Positions 9,501 to 20,916 of a stretch of DNA of 38,920 nucleotides are shown here, in pieces. Made by a program: the position numbers and the translations under genes. A model generated the notes under the pieces. It was not told the origin of the DNA, searched no databases, and saw nothing but the letters and a program-made list of their open reading frames with translations. Every line of letters begins with the position of its first letter. Within the stretch, counting starts at the first letter, position 1. Source of the DNA: Methyloversatilis universalis (GTDB taxonomy: Bacteria; Pseudomonadota; Gammaproteobacteria; Methylococcales; Methylococcaceae); NCBI GenBank assembly GCA_020723665.1, contig DYIL01000034.1, positions 1 through 38,920 on the forward strand, written 5' to 3'.

Positions 9501-11042
9501 CTACCAAGTGTGGGTTTCTTTGTACTTCGTCACCGCGGCATGCAATGCCGCATGAATCTCGTCGTTGTAATCGCCGGTCGCGTTGATCTTGTCCATCAGA
9601 TCGGCATGTTCGGACTTCATGTAATTTTGCAGACCGTCTTCGAAATCCTTCACTTGATTGACTTGAAGATCGTCCAAGAAGCCTTCGTTGGCGGCAAACA
9701 GGGATACGGCCATCTGCGCCACGCTAAACGGGGAATACTGGCCTTGCTTCATGATTTCGGTAACGCGCTGACCACGTTCGATCTGTTTCCGCGTAGCCTC
9801 GTCCAGATCCGAGGCGAACTGCGCGAATGCGGCCAACTCACGAAACTGGGCCAAATCGAGACGAACACCGCCGCCCAACTTCTTGATGATCTTGGTCTGA
9901 GCGGCGCCACCGACGCGTGACACCGAGAGACCCGCATTTACCGCCGGGCGGACACCCGCGTTGAACAGATTGGTCTCAAGATAAATCTGGCCGTCCGTGA
10001 TCGAGATCACGTTGGTGGGTACGAAAGCCGATACGTCGCCCGCCTGTGTCTCGATGATCGGTAACGCGGTCAACGACCCGGTTTTGCCTTTAACCTTGCC
10101 GCCGGTCAATTTCTCGACTTCGGCCGCATTGATTCGAGAGGCGCGTTCCAAAAGACGCGAGTGCAGGTAGAACACGTCACCCGGATAAGCTTCGCGTCCC
10201 GGTGGACGGCGGAGCAACAGGGAAATCTGGCGGTATGCCCAAGCCTGCTTGGTCAAGTCGTCATAGACGATCAATGCATCCTCGCCGCGATCCCGGAAGA
10301 ACTCGCCCATGGCGCATCCGGCATAAGGCGCGATGAATTGCAGCGCGGCGGATTCGGACGCAGAAGCGGCAACGACGATGGTGTGGGCCATCGCACCGTG
10401 CTCTTCCAGCTTGCGTACTACGTTGGCGATCGAAGACTGCTTTTGGCCGATCGCGACATAAATACATTTAACGCCGGTCCCTTTCTGATTGATGATGGTA
10501 TCGACGGCGATGGCGGATTTCCCGGTCTGGCGGTCGCCGATGATCAACTCGCGCTGGCCGCGGCCAATCGGAATCATGGAGTCGATGGCCTTGAGGCCGG
10601 TTTGCAGCGGTTGGCTGACCGACTGTCTAGCGATAACACCCGGTGCGATCTTTTCGATAGCGGAACGTTCTTGGGTCTCAATGGGGCCTTTGCCGTCGAT
10701 CGGCCGTCCCAAGGCATCGACGACGCGCCCGAGCAAGGCCTCGCCGACCGGAACGTCGAGGATGCGCCCCGTGCATTTCGCGGTATCGCCTTCGGCCAAA
10801 TGTTCGTAAGCGCCCAGCACTACCGCGCCGACCGAATCGCGCTCCAGGTTCAAGGCCATGCCGAAGGTATTTTCCTTGAATTCGATCATTTCGCCCTGCA
10901 TCACTTCGGTGAGGCCGTGGATGCGGACAATACCGTCGGTTACGCTGACGATCGTGCCCTCGGTGCGGGCCTCGGCACCGATATCGAACTGCTCGATTCG
11001 CTTCTTGATGAGTTCACTAATTTCGGATGGGTTCAGCTGCAT
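9501..11042 (-). CDS. atpA: F1Fo ATP synthase alpha subunit
   Basis: Encodes 513 residues, the same length as in many gammaproteobacteria. The start [19 protein letters not shown] is the membrane-distal N-terminus that contacts delta. The Walker A loop is [11 protein letters not shown], and the [12 protein letters not shown] context, followed by [16 protein letters not shown] and [10 protein letters not shown], is diagnostic. It holds the non-catalytic nucleotide sites of the alpha3beta3 head. The gene sits 13 bp after atpH and 10 bp before atpG. Confidence 0.98.
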   Translation of the reverse strand: MQLNPSEISELIKKRIEQFDIGAEARTEGTIVSVTDGIVRIHGLTEVMQGEMIEFKENTFGMALNLERDSVGAVVLGAYEHLAEGDTAKCTGRILDVPVGEALLGRVVDALGRPIDGKGPIETQERSAIEKIAPGVIARQSVSQPLQTGLKAIDSMIPIGRGQRELIIGDRQTGKSAIAVDTIINQKGTGVKCIYVAIGQKQSSIANVVRKLEEHGAMAHTIVVAASASESAALQFIAPYAGCAMGEFFRDRGEDALIVYDDLTKQAWAYRQISLLLRRPPGREAYPGDVFYLHSRLLERASRINAAEVEKLTGGKVKGKTGSLTALPIIETQAGDVSAFVPTNVISITDGQIYLETNLFNAGVRPAVNAGLSVSRVGGAAQTKIIKKLGGGVRLDLAQFRELAAFAQFASDLDEATRKQIERGQRVTEIMKQGQYSPFSVAQMAVSLFAANEGFLDDLQVNQVKDFEDGLQNYMKSEHADLMDKINATGDYNDEIHAALHAAVTKYKETHTW

Positions 11043-11055
11043 GATTCTTCTCGCT

Positions 11056-11592
11056 TTAAGTCCAGAGTCTCTTGGCTAGTCGTTCAACCTGGCCGCGGAT
11101 GGATGCGTCTATTACCCGGTCACCCGCCTTGATGTAGACACCGCCGATCAACGATGGATCGACCTCGACGCGCAAGCGGGCCTTCCTCTGTAGTACACGC
11201 TCCAGCACCGAAGATAGCCGGCCTTGTTCTGCATCTTTCAAGGGAAAGGCCGTACGGACGTCGACCTCGATATAGCCCTCGTCGTCAGCCTTGTATTGAT
11301 TGAAAAGTTCGGCGATGTACTTAACCAGACCAAGCCGGCGATTCCGGATTAGCAGCCGAACGAAATTTTGCGCTTCGGTATCCAGGTGATCTTTGCAGAG
11401 ATCGAGAAAAGCTTCCGTAAATTGCTCGCGGTTCGCTTTGGGATTGGCCGCGGCTTTGGCTAGCTGCTCGTCATCCATGAGCATCGTGACGAAAGCGAGC
11501 GCGTCGCTCCATTTATCAGCCGTTCCGGTTTCTTTGGCCCTCTTGTAAGCCGCAACGGCATAAGGCCTCGCCAACGTCGTTAACTCGCCCAT
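11056..11592 (-). CDS. atpH: F1Fo ATP synthase delta subunit
   Basis: Encodes 178 residues, the AtpH family size. It begins [19 protein letters not shown], the usual N-terminal helical-bundle motif, and ends with [20 protein letters not shown], the family's C-terminal signature (GGxxIxxGdxviDgS). The delta subunit joins the F1 head to the peripheral stalk b subunits. Its start codon shares one base with the atpF stop (TAATG), consistent with translational coupling. Confidence 0.97.
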   Translation of the reverse strand: MGELTTLARPYAVAAYKRAKETGTADKWSDALAFVTMLMDDEQLAKAAANPKANREQFTEAFLDLCKDHLDTEAQNFVRLLIRNRRLGLVKYIAELFNQYKADDEGYIEVDVRTAFPLKDAEQGRLSSVLERVLQRKARLRVEVDPSLIGGVYIKAGDRVIDASIRGQVERLAKRLWT

Positions 11593-12071
11593 TATGCCTG
11601 ACCCAACTGCTTACCGAGGTTGTCGATGATTTCCCGATGCTTTTTCTGATCCACTTCCTTCTGCAGAATTTGCTCGGCTGCGGAAACGGCAAGCACCGCG
11701 ACTTGTTGGCGCAAACCTTCTTTCGCCTGCTGCAACTCGCGTTCGATCTCGGCTCTGGCGGCGGCGACGATTCGTTCGCCTTCTTCCTTCGCCGTTTGCT
11801 TGGATTCCTCGACCACTTCGTTGGCCCGCTTTTGCGCGAGGCTCACGATCTCCGCCGCCTGATCCTTGGCTTCCCGCAACAAAGCGGTTGCGCGTTTCTC
11901 AGCCAACTCCATCTCATGCTTGCCTTTTTCAGCCGAAGCGAGACCGTCGGCAATTTTCTTCTTGCGCTCCTCCAGGGCTTGCATCAAAGGCGGCCACACG
12001 TACTTCATGGTGAACCACACCAGAAGCGCAAATGTGATCATCTGGCCGATCAGAGTGGCGTTAATACTCAC
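11592..12071 (-). CDS. atpF: F1Fo ATP synthase b subunit
   Basis: Encodes 159 residues. A single N-terminal membrane span ([20 protein letters not shown]) with the conserved [17 protein letters not shown] follows. The rest is a long charged helix (about residues 35-155) that dimerises as the peripheral stator stalk. The start is a GTG at 12071, chosen because SINATLIGQ matches the family N-terminus. It precedes atpH with a one-base overlap and follows atpE by about 50 bp. Confidence 0.97.
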   Translation of the reverse strand: MSINATLIGQMITFALLVWFTMKYVWPPLMQALEERKKKIADGLASAEKGKHEMELAEKRATALLREAKDQAAEIVSLAQKRANEVVEESKQTAKEEGERIVAAARAEIERELQQAKEGLRQQVAVLAVSAAEQILQKEVDQKKHREIIDNLGKQLGQA

Positions 12072-12123
12072 AGCGCTTTCCTCTTGGGTTATTTGCCGTT
12101 AAAGCGTCGCAACCGCGGCTTCT

Positions 12124-13597
<1,474 letters not shown>

Positions 13598-13640
13598 CGA
13601 GGGCCCTCAAACAAATGCTTCAGAATGATAACAATCAAAA

Positions 13641-13655
13641 CGTTGAAGATCAACG
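13641..13655 (-). terminator. Weak intrinsic terminator after parB
   Basis: On the minus strand CGTTGA/TCAACG forms a 6-bp stem around a 3-nt loop, followed by TTTTGATTGTTAT. It lies 9 bp past the parB stop and ahead of atpI, so it may attenuate read-through from the par genes into the atp operon. The stem is short, so termination is probably partial. Confidence 0.45.
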
Positions 13656-13663
13656 CTGCATGT

Positions 13664-14509
13664 TTATTTCAAGCGGTCGAGCACGCCTTCCAGTTGATCC
13701 AGGCTGGCATAATGGATGACGAGTTGGCCGGAACCCCTCTTGCCGTGCTTGATCAGCACCGGAGCTCCGATTCTGGTGGCGATCCGCTCCTCTAGGCGGC
13801 GAATGTCGGGATCCTTGATTTCCGGTTTCTTGGATTTTTGTCCGTCCCGCAACTTTTGGATGAGCAACTCGGTCGCGCGAACGCTCAACTTCGCTCCGGC
13901 GACCTTACGCGCAACTTCGGCTTGAAGCTGAAATTCCAATCCGAGTATCGCCCGCGCGTGTCCCATTTCTATGGCACCGGTCAGCAGCAAATGCTTGGCC
14001 TCGGGATGAAGTTCGTTCAGGCGCAGTAAGTTGGTGACAGTGGCCCTAGATTTGCCGACTGCGTCCGCAACCTGTTGGTGGGTCATTTCAAACTCTTCGA
14101 GCAGGCGCTTCAGGGCTTCGGCTTCTTCCAGAGGATTCAAGTCTTCCCGCTGAATATTTTCGATGAGGGCGATGGCCAAGGCGGCCTGATCGGTAACATC
14201 GCGCACGACGACGGGCAAATTGCGCAAACCCGCCAACTGAGCCGCCCGCCAGCGTCTCTCGCCGGCGATGATTTCATACTGGCCATCGCCCATGGGCCTC
14301 ACCACCACCGGTTGGACCACCCCTTGGGCACCGATCGAATCCGCCAATTCCTGAAGCCGCGCCGGATCGATGTCTTTGCGTGGCTGAAAGCGACTCGGCT
14401 TGAGTTGATCGATGGCGAGCGTTCTAAGTTTTTCAGTTTCGTTTTCCAGCTTGGCCCCGCCCAACAGGACATCAAGGCCGCGACCGAGTCCTCGTCTTTT
14501 TGCCGTCAT
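13664..14509 (-). CDS. parB: Chromosome-partitioning protein ParB (Spo0J)
   Basis: Encodes 281 residues. It starts TAKRRGLGRGLDVLLGG, the ParA-stimulating N-terminus. The CTPase region shows PLxxxKPSRFQPR-like sequence and GERRWRAAQLAGL, followed by the helix-turn-helix MTHQQVADAVGKSRATVTNL, and ends in the dimerisation domain. ParB binds parS near the origin and loads SMC. It lies 9 bp after parA. No parS palindrome was noticed in this window. Confidence 0.97.
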   Translation of the reverse strand: MTAKRRGLGRGLDVLLGGAKLENETEKLRTLAIDQLKPSRFQPRKDIDPARLQELADSIGAQGVVQPVVVRPMGDGQYEIIAGERRWRAAQLAGLRNLPVVVRDVTDQAALAIALIENIQREDLNPLEEAEALKRLLEEFEMTHQQVADAVGKSRATVTNLLRLNELHPEAKHLLLTGAIEMGHARAILGLEFQLQAEVARKVAGAKLSVRATELLIQKLRDGQKSKKPEIKDPDIRRLEERIATRIGAPVLIKHGKRGSGQLVIHYASLDQLEGVLDRLK

Positions 14510-14518
14510 GATTTCAAT

Positions 14519-15313
14519 TTATTGGAGAATTGCAGGGATTTTCGGCGATTTTTGATTGCGCCGCACGATTTCTCCAGCCAAGGCCAGATAGGCGATCGCT
14601 CCCCGTGAGGATTTATCGTACTTCATGACCGGCAAACCGTGGCTCGGTGCTTCGGCTAACCGGATATTGCGGGGGATGATGGTACGGAAGACGTTATCGC
14701 TGAAATGGGCGATTAATTGAGCTGACACATCGTTGGCCAACCGGCTGCGGGGATCGTACATGGTTCGAAGCAAACCCTCGATACGAAGGTCGGGATTGAC
14801 CGAGTCGCGGATATTCCCCAGCGTATCCATGAGATCCGAAAGCCCTTCCAAGGCGTAATACTCGCATTGCATCGGGATCAACACGCTGTCCGCGGCAACC
14901 AGGGCATTGAGCGTCAGTACATTGAGCGAAGGAGGGCAATCGATGAGGATGAACTGATACTCGCCGCGACAGCTCTCGAGCGCCTCGGCAAGTGCGCGCT
15001 CTTTGCCCGGCTGTTTCATCAATTCGACTTGCGCGGCGGTAAGATCGGCGTTCCCTGGCAACAGGTCGAACCCGATCTCGGTCAGCGACGTGATCGCTTC
15101 ACGCACCGTGGCCTGTCGGATGAGGACGTCGTAAGACGAGCTTTTGAGACTTTTCTTGTCGACGCCGCAGCCCATGGTCGTATTGCCTTGCGGATCGAGA
15201 TCCACCAGTAAAACGCGATGCTTGATCGCCGCCAGAGATGCAGCCAGGTTGATGCTGGTGGTCGTTTTTCCCACCCCCCCTTTTTGGTTGGCTACCGCAA
15301 TAATTTTGCCCAT
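14519..15313 (-). CDS. parA: Chromosome-partitioning ATPase ParA (Soj)
   Basis: Encodes 264 residues with the deviant Walker A NQKGGVGKTTTSINLAA and the switch DLDPQGNTTMGCG, and the second nucleotide motif DCPPSLNVLTLNAL. It is the chromosomal type without an N-terminal DNA-binding domain. It uses ATP-dependent nucleoid binding to move ParB-parS complexes. GAGGAAACC precedes the ATG. It lies 7 bp after rsmG and 9 bp before parB, the conserved gammaproteobacterial order. Confidence 0.97.
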   Translation of the reverse strand: MGKIIAVANQKGGVGKTTTSINLAASLAAIKHRVLLVDLDPQGNTTMGCGVDKKSLKSSSYDVLIRQATVREAITSLTEIGFDLLPGNADLTAAQVELMKQPGKERALAEALESCRGEYQFILIDCPPSLNVLTLNALVAADSVLIPMQCEYYALEGLSDLMDTLGNIRDSVNPDLRIEGLLRTMYDPRSRLANDVSAQLIAHFSDNVFRTIIPRNIRLAEAPSHGLPVMKYDKSSRGAIAYLALAGEIVRRNQKSPKIPAILQ

Positions 15314-15320
15314 GGTTTCC

Positions 15321-15941
15321 TCAACCGATAACTATTTCGACCAGATGACGTTCGACGTCCAGACCCGGGATATTCAACATATGTGTCCTAACCGTGCAGT
15401 CTTTCAGCGCCTGAATTTCGTCTTCGGGCAACTGCCCTTTCTGCGCCAATATCGCACCGCGAGGCGCCAACAGTCTGCGCGTTGCGGCCAATATGTCGGC
15501 GAGGTTCGCGTAGGCCCGCGCCAACACGGTATCGAAGCCGCGTTCCGGACGATAGTCTTCCACCCTTGCCGTGACTACCTCCACGTTCCGAAGGCCCAAT
15601 TCGATCACGGCCTGCCGAACGAACCGAGTCTTCTTCGCGTTGCTGTCCAACAGAACGAAATGCCGACCTCCACTCATGACCGCCAGGGGAATACCCGGCA
15701 AGCCGGCGCCGGTTCCGACGTCGAGTATGCGTTCGCCACGGAGATATGGCCAGACCGTAAGGCTGTCGAGGAGATGCAAGTCCACCCCGGTCCTAAGGTC
15801 GCGTATGGCCGTCAAGTTGTACACCCGGTTCCATTTCTGGATTAAGCGCAGAAAAGCCAAGAGCTTATCCTGCTGCTCCGGCGTGAACGGTATGTTTAAC
15901 GCGGTTATTCCTTCGGAAAGCCGTATGCCGAGCTCGTCCAC
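15321..15941 (-). CDS. rsmG: 16S rRNA (guanine527-N7) methyltransferase
   Basis: Encodes 206 residues. The SAM-binding motif is RILDVGTGAGLPGIPLAV, and WNRVYNLTAIRD is a family landmark. It methylates G527 of 16S rRNA in the cytoplasm. The start is a GTG at 15941, because the in-frame sequence MDELGIRLSEGI fits the family N-terminus and the upstream DNA is a dispersed repeat. The only ribosome-binding sequence, GGAG nine bases before the GTG, lies inside the terminal repeat of that element. Confidence 0.96.
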   Translation of the reverse strand: MDELGIRLSEGITALNIPFTPEQQDKLLAFLRLIQKWNRVYNLTAIRDLRTGVDLHLLDSLTVWPYLRGERILDVGTGAGLPGIPLAVMSGGRHFVLLDSNAKKTRFVRQAVIELGLRNVEVVTARVEDYRPERGFDTVLARAYANLADILAATRRLLAPRGAILAQKGQLPEDEIQALKDCTVRTHMLNIPGLDVERHLVEIVIG

Positions 15942-15944
15942 TTA

Positions 15945-16165
15945 AGGAAGCTCCGATTAAGTTTCCAAATTGAGAAAATCGAACAGCGCGACTGTTGGAT
16001 CCAAAAGGCCCTCGCCCAACCCAATCACGCCGCACTGTCCCCGTTGGGAGCCGCAAGCGGCGCTTACCCGTGCACCCGTTCGCCGGGAGCGAACGCTAAC
16101 GTGCGAAGCACGGCCCTTCGGCAGGCTCAGGACAGGCCTGTCGAAGGACTTAATCAGAGCTTCCT
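15945..16165. mobile_element. Dispersed miniature inverted-repeat element (copy 2)
   Basis: A 221-bp element bounded by AGGAAGCTCCGATTAAG (15945-15961) and CTTAATCAGAGCTTCCT (16149-16165), which are inverted repeats with one mismatch over 17 bp. The interior matches the copy at 38656-38850 over most of its length (AAGTTTCCAAATTG, CTGTTGGATCCAAAAGGCCC, CAACCCAATCACGCCGCACT, GAGCGAACGCTAACGTGCG). It differs by an extra segment of about 40 bp around 16050-16089 and by a changed right flank. It encodes no protein. It fills nearly the whole gap between the mnmG stop (6 bp away) and the rsmG start (3 bp away). A TA or TTAA target preference is possible. Confidence 0.85.
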
Positions 16166-16171
16166 AAAAAT

Positions 16172-18046
16172 TTAAGCGCTCTTCTTTTTAAGGTGGACCA
16201 GCAACAGCGAAATCGCCGCCGGCGTAACCCCCGGAATCCGAGCCGCCTGTCCGACGGTTTCCGGACGCTGCTGCTTGAGTTTTTCCCGAACCTCATTGGA
16301 CAGCCCGACGATGTTCTGATAATCGAGATTCTCCGGCAAGCGCCAATGATCGTAACGGCGCGAGCGCTCGATCTCCGCGTGTTGGCGATCGATATAGCCT
16401 TGATACTTCGCTTGAATTTCGACCTGATCGAGCACTTGCTCGTTTTCTTCTTCGGCCAGGCGTTCGAATATCGCTTTAAGATGCTCGATGCGAATCTCCG
16501 GCCGCCGCAGCAGTTCGAGCAAGGTGGACTCCCGCACCAGCGGCGCGCTCAACAATCGGCTTACGGCTTCGGCTTCCGCCGTGTTCGGTTTGACATAACG
16601 TTTCGCCAGACCGGTTTGAATCTCCGCGACCGCGTGCTGCTTCGCTTCGAACGCTCGCCAACGCTCGTCGTCCACTAGGCCCAGTTCGCGGCCTTTGCCG
16701 GTCAGCCTAAGGTCGGCGTTGTCCTCGCGGAGCAGCAAGCGATACTCCGCCCGGCTGGTGAACATGCGGTAGGGTTCGCTCGTACCGCGGGTGATCAGAT
16801 CGTCGATCAACACCCCAATGTATGCCTCATCGCGAGTGGGCGACCAGGGCTCCAGATCCTTCGCCTTGCGCGCGGCGTTGAGCCCGGCGATCAAGCCTTG
16901 CGCGGCGGCTTCTTCGTACCCAGTGGTGCCGTTGATCTGTCCGGCGAAGAACAGATTCTCGAGGTGCTTGGTTTCGAGCGAGGACTTCAAATCGCGCGGA
17001 TCGAAGAAATCGTATTCGATGGCATAGCCCGGACGTGTGATATGGGCGTTTTCGAAACCGCGGATAGACCTCACCAGATCGTATTGCACGTCGAAAGGCA
17101 AACTGGTCGAAATGCCGTTCGGATAAATTTCGTGGGTGTCGAGCCCTTCCGGTTCGACGAAGATCTGGTGCGAATCCCTCTCCGCGAACCGTACCACCTT
17201 GTCTTCGATGGACGGACAATAGCGGGGTCCGACGCCTTCGATGACGCCGGCGTACATCGGCGAGCGGTCGAGGCCGGAGCGGATGATGTCGTGGGTTCTT
17301 TCGTTGGTTCGGGTGATGAAGCACGACACTTGGCGAGGATGCTCCTCCCGCCGGCCGAGAAACGAAAACACTGGAACCGGCTCATCGCCCGGCTGCTCCA
17401 GCATGGCCGAAAAATCGATGCTGCGTCCGTCGATGCGCGGCGGCGTACCGGTCTTGAGCCGACCGACCCGAAACGGCAATTCGCGCAGACGTGCCGCCAA
17501 AGCGTTGGAGGGCGGATCGCCCGCCCGGCCGCCTTCGTAGTTTTCGAGGCCGATGTGAATCCGGCCGCCCAGAAAAGTGCCTACCGTAAGAACCACCGCA
17601 CGCGCTTTGAACTTGAGCCCCATCTGCGTGACGACACCGGCCGCACGGTAGTTTTCCACGATCAGGTCGGAGACCGCTTGCTGAAACAAGGTCAAGTTGG
17701 GCTGGGTTTCCAACGCCCGCCGCACGGCCTGTTTATAAAGCACTCGGTCCGCCTGGGCGCGGGTCGCTCGCACCGCCGGACCTTTGCTGGCGTTGAGCAC
17801 GCGGAACTGGATTCCGGCGCGATCCGCCGCGCGGGCCATCAGGCCGCCCATAGCATCGATCTCCTTCACCAAATGCCCCTTGCCGATCCCCCCGATAGCG
17901 GGATTGCAGCTCATTTGGCCGAGAGTCTCGATATTCTGGGTGAGCAGCAGCGTCTTGGAGCCGGTCCGGGCGGACGCCAACGCCGCTTCCGTACCGGCGT
18001 GTCCGCCACCGACCACGATGACGTCGAATTCGGTGGAAAAATACAT
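16172..18046 (-). CDS. mnmG: tRNA uridine-5-carboxymethylaminomethyl modification enzyme MnmG
   Basis: Encodes 624 residues from the ATG at 18046; the start [20 protein letters not shown] matches the family, while a longer form from 18103 is not supported. The FAD-binding [33 protein letters not shown] and [19 protein letters not shown] regions are clear, and the C-terminal helical domain ends [16 protein letters not shown]. With MnmE it installs cmnm5U34 on tRNAs. The partner gene mnmE, usually the next gene towards the origin, is missing; a decayed IS481 transposase lies there instead. The downstream gap to rsmG holds the repeat element. Confidence 0.97.
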   Translation of the reverse strand: MYFSTEFDVIVVGGGHAGTEAALASARTGSKTLLLTQNIETLGQMSCNPAIGGIGKGHLVKEIDAMGGLMARAADRAGIQFRVLNASKGPAVRATRAQADRVLYKQAVRRALETQPNLTLFQQAVSDLIVENYRAAGVVTQMGLKFKARAVVLTVGTFLGGRIHIGLENYEGGRAGDPPSNALAARLRELPFRVGRLKTGTPPRIDGRSIDFSAMLEQPGDEPVPVFSFLGRREEHPRQVSCFITRTNERTHDIIRSGLDRSPMYAGVIEGVGPRYCPSIEDKVVRFAERDSHQIFVEPEGLDTHEIYPNGISTSLPFDVQYDLVRSIRGFENAHITRPGYAIEYDFFDPRDLKSSLETKHLENLFFAGQINGTTGYEEAAAQGLIAGLNAARKAKDLEPWSPTRDEAYIGVLIDDLITRGTSEPYRMFTSRAEYRLLLREDNADLRLTGKGRELGLVDDERWRAFEAKQHAVAEIQTGLAKRYVKPNTAEAEAVSRLLSAPLVRESTLLELLRRPEIRIEHLKAIFERLAEEENEQVLDQVEIQAKYQGYIDRQHAEIERSRRYDHWRLPENLDYQNIVGLSNEVREKLKQQRPETVGQAARIPGVTPAAISLLLVHLKKKSA

Positions 18047-18207
18047 GAGAGTCGAAAATTCAGGCAGATAGACCGGTCCTGCACTTCCCTGAAGTGCGCG
18101 CATAGCTTACTACATCGAATGCCAAAATTGGCATTGCGTTTAAGCCGAAACACTTCCTTAATCTTGCCTCGACGCAAAACTTAAGCGACCTGCCAAAGCG
18201 CTAGCAG

Positions 18208-18906
18208 TCATGGTCCCGGCTGATCGGTAGGCGTTACGTAGAACAACTCCGGCCTGTCCCGGAAACACCGTTTCATCGCTTGCATCGGCGTTCGGCGGTT
18301 GAGCGCCGAGTGCGGCAAATGGTGGTTTACAGCCAAGCACGGCGCTTGAGCGTCGTCTCCGGGTCTTGGCCGCTGACGAAGCGGTGCGAACGCAACGCCT
18401 CCTCGATGCGGCCGTTGCTGAAAGCAGCCGGAAACGAGCGCGCCGCGCAGGCGCTCTTGCTGCGCTCGACCTGCACGAACAGCCACCGCCGCTGGCTCTC
18501 GTCCGGCATCTGCGGCAGGCACTTCACATCGACGTGCACGGAGCCCGCCTCGTAGGCGGCATGGGCAGCGGGTCTTTGAGGTTGCTCACGCCGTGGCGGC
18601 GCGGGTCGCGATCCAGCCTCAAGCGGCTGACGCTTCGCTCGATGAACTCGCGCACCGCCGCCAAATCATCCAACGACAGCAACAGCGTTTTGCGCAGTTC
18701 CAACAGGATGGCCTCCTTATCGGCGTGAGCTTAGTGTGCGGTCGGTCGAAAAAGTCGGTGCGGCTCTTCCACTTGCGCTTGCGTCTCGCTGAGGTCGTAG
18801 CGCCGCGCCAGCACGGACGCCAGTTCCGAACTCAGAGCGCTCTCACGGTTCCTGCAAGACACGTCGTACCGGCAGGTATCCGCGGCGTGTTGGTACCATG
18901 AATCAT
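18208..18906 (-). pseudogene. Degraded IS481-family transposase
   Basis: Translating successive frames of the minus strand gives pieces of one IS481-type transposase in order. First comes an N-terminus from the ATG at 18906 (MIHGTNTPRI..., then SSELASVLARRYDLSETQ). Next come LRKTLLLSLDDLAAVREF and a segment ending RHGVSNLKD, then VHVDVKCLPQMPDESQRRWLF, and finally NHHLPHSALNRRTPMQAMKR to the stop at 18208. At least two frame changes and one in-frame stop separate them. After LFVQVERSK the sequence jumps to a C-terminal-like FVSGQDPETTLKR, so the segment with the catalytic DDE residues is mostly deleted. It cannot be functional. Terminal inverted repeats were not identified, so the IS ends are unknown. 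Confidence 0.85.
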
Positions 18907-19046
18907 ACGGGATGCGACACGATATCCGATTTGGAGATGAAAAACCGAACCAGGTGTTTTCAAACTAAAAAAGGGAAAACCCACCGCCGCTTCGCGTTTT
19001 GCGACAAAGCTATACTTCATTGCGAAAACGACCTCCCAGGTTCGAC

Positions 19047-19961
19047 ATGCGCAACGTCCTAAACCGACTCTTCCATACCGCCAACACCGTCATCCTCGGC
19101 AAGTCTCGCCAAATCCGTCTCGCGCTCTGCTGCTTGCTGGCGCGAGGACATTTGTTGATCGAGGACGTCCCCGGAGTCGGTAAGACGACCTTGGCGCACA
19201 CGCTCGCTAGTCTGCTGGGCCTCAACTATCAGCGCATCCAATTCACCAGCGATCTCTTGCCGGCCGATATCGTCGGCTCCTCGATTTTCGACGGAAAGAC
19301 CCATACGTTTCATTTCCAACCCGGTCCGATCTTTCATCAGATGATTCTCGCGGACGAGATTAACCGCTCCACGCCGAAGGCGCAGAGCGCTCTGCTCGAG
19401 GCAATGGAAGAGCACCGGGTCACGGTCGAGGGCGAAACCCGTTCGCTACCGGAACCGTTTTTCGTCATCGCCACTCAAAATCCCGTGTGCCAGATCGGAA
19501 CGTTTCCTTTGCCCGAATCTCAGTTGGATCGTTTCCTGATGCGAATCAGCCTGGGTTATCCGGATAGCCGATCCGAGCGCGCTTTGCTGAAAGGCGAGGA
19601 CCGTGCCGTTCTGCTTGAAAAAATCCCGATTTGTCTGTCTGCCGATGAGTTGCTCACCTTACAGGCCGAGGTCAAGACCGTTCATGTTTCCGACCCGCTG
19701 TTGGATTACCTTCAGGCGCTGATTCGATTCAGCCGCGAATCGGGCCATTACGAATACGGCTTGTCGCCGCGCGCGGGTCTGGCTCTCTTGAACGCCGCCC
19801 GTGCCTGGACTTTCATGGAAGGCCGCGATGCGGTCTTGCCCGAGGACGTGCAGGCGGTTTTGGGTCCGGTTTGCGGGCATCGACTGCGCCCTGTAGCAAG
19901 CGGCGCTACGAACGCCGACGTCATTGTGGCACCGATGCTGGAACAGGTAGCGGCGGTTTGA
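19047..19961 (+). CDS. MoxR-family AAA+ ATPase
   Basis: Encodes 304 residues from the ATG at 19047; an upstream in-frame start at 18999 gives a non-conserved extension. The Walker A loop is EDVPGVGKTTLAHTLA and Walker B is ILADEINRSTPKAQSALLEAMEE, with the MoxR signature following (FVIATQNPV, PLPESQLDRFLMRI). The C-terminal lid includes GLSPRAGLALLNAARAW. MoxR ATPases act as chaperones that activate or mature partner proteins. One base separates it from the DUF58 gene, and a transglutaminase-like gene follows. This moxR-DUF58-TGase module is widespread, but its target is not defined. Confidence 0.94.
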   Translation: MRNVLNRLFHTANTVILGKSRQIRLALCCLLARGHLLIEDVPGVGKTTLAHTLASLLGLNYQRIQFTSDLLPADIVGSSIFDGKTHTFHFQPGPIFHQMILADEINRSTPKAQSALLEAMEEHRVTVEGETRSLPEPFFVIATQNPVCQIGTFPLPESQLDRFLMRISLGYPDSRSERALLKGEDRAVLLEKIPICLSADELLTLQAEVKTVHVSDPLLDYLQALIRFSRESGHYEYGLSPRAGLALLNAARAWTFMEGRDAVLPEDVQAVLGPVCGHRLRPVASGATNADVIVAPMLEQVAAV

Positions 19962-19962
19962 A

Positions 19963-20916
19963 ATGCCTGCGCTCCCGCTCCGTGAACGGCTAAACCCGCG
20001 CCGCTTCTTCCGCGGCGAGAAAGCGACCGACGAGCCCGTCACCTTGTCCCATCGGCGCATTTTCATCGTTCCCAACCGCTCCGGTTTCGGCCTCGCGCTG
20101 CTGCTCCTCATTCAATGGCTCGCTGCCATCAACTACGGCAACAACCTGGCCTTCATCCTCACCTTCCTGCTGGCTGCGGCGGCCATGTCGTCGATGCTGT
20201 ATAGCTACCGAAATCTTTCCGGGCTGATTGTGAGCCAAGGCAACGCCAGTCCCGTATTCGCCGGCGATCAGGCGCTTTTCGAGCTGCGGTTCACAAACCC
20301 GAACGCTTGGCCGCGCTATGCGGTCGAGCTGAGGCTCAAGGATGCGGTTCCGGTTCGACTGGACGTACCGCCCGGAGATACCGTTTCGGCACTCCTTCGC
20401 GTCCAAGCCGAAAAGCGGGGCTGGCTCGAACTCGATACCGTGACCGTCAGCACCCTGTTTCCATTGGGAATCTTCTACGCCTGGTCGCCGATCAATCTGA
20501 AATACCGGATTCTGGTCTACCCGAGCCCTTCGCGGGAGCGACTGCCCTTCCCGCGCTCCGAAGGCGAACCGGTCGATGCCTCACCGGGCAGGGCTTGCGA
20601 TGAGTTCCGTGGATTTCGGGCTTATCACGCCGGCGATCCGTTCAAGCATATTCATTGGAAGAGCCTGGCGAAAGGACACGATCCGCTGGTCAAGCACTAT
20701 GCGGGCGGAGAAACCGAGGTGCTGCATTTGAGCTGGTCGGCCACTGAGGGAATAGATGCCGAGGCGCGCCTCGGTCGGCTTTGCCGTTGGGTGTTGGATG
20801 CCGAAAAGGCGGGGATGCGCTACTCGCTGGATCTCCCGGGAATCGCCATAGCGGTGGATCGCGGCGCTTCGCACTGCCGGAAATGTCTCCAGTCGCTGGC
20901 TCTTTTCGGCTCATGA
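19963..20916 (+). CDS. DUF58 domain-containing membrane-anchored protein
   Basis: Encodes 317 residues. Two hydrophobic segments near the N-terminus (GLALLLLIQWLAAINY and LAFILTFLLAAAAMSS, about residues 45-80) anchor it in the inner membrane. The DUF58 signature FRGFRAYHAGDPFKHIHWKSLAKG is read as FRGFRAYHAGDP then HIHWKSLAKG near residue 220. Family members are usually encoded beside MoxR ATPases, as here. Its stop overlaps the next start (ATGA at 20913-20916), giving translational coupling. A role in an envelope-associated complex is inferred from context. Confidence 0.92.
   Translation: MPALPLRERLNPRRFFRGEKATDEPVTLSHRRIFIVPNRSGFGLALLLLIQWLAAINYGNNLAFILTFLLAAAAMSSMLYSYRNLSGLIVSQGNASPVFAGDQALFELRFTNPNAWPRYAVELRLKDAVPVRLDVPPGDTVSALLRVQAEKRGWLELDTVTVSTLFPLGIFYAWSPINLKYRILVYPSPSRERLPFPRSEGEPVDASPGRACDEFRGFRAYHAGDPFKHIHWKSLAKGHDPLVKHYAGGETEVLHLSWSATEGIDAEARLGRLCRWVLDAEKAGMRYSLDLPGIAIAVDRGASHCRKCLQSLALFGS

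Noticed and set aside
18118..18135. AATGCCAA/TTGGCATT dyad upstream of mnmG as an operator
   Set aside because: The stem is 8 bp with a 2-nt centre, but there is no second copy or known regulator pattern, so the evidence is too weak.
16898..18184. Long plus-strand frame opposite mnmG
   Set aside because: It is a shadow of the mnmG coding strand with no conserved motif.
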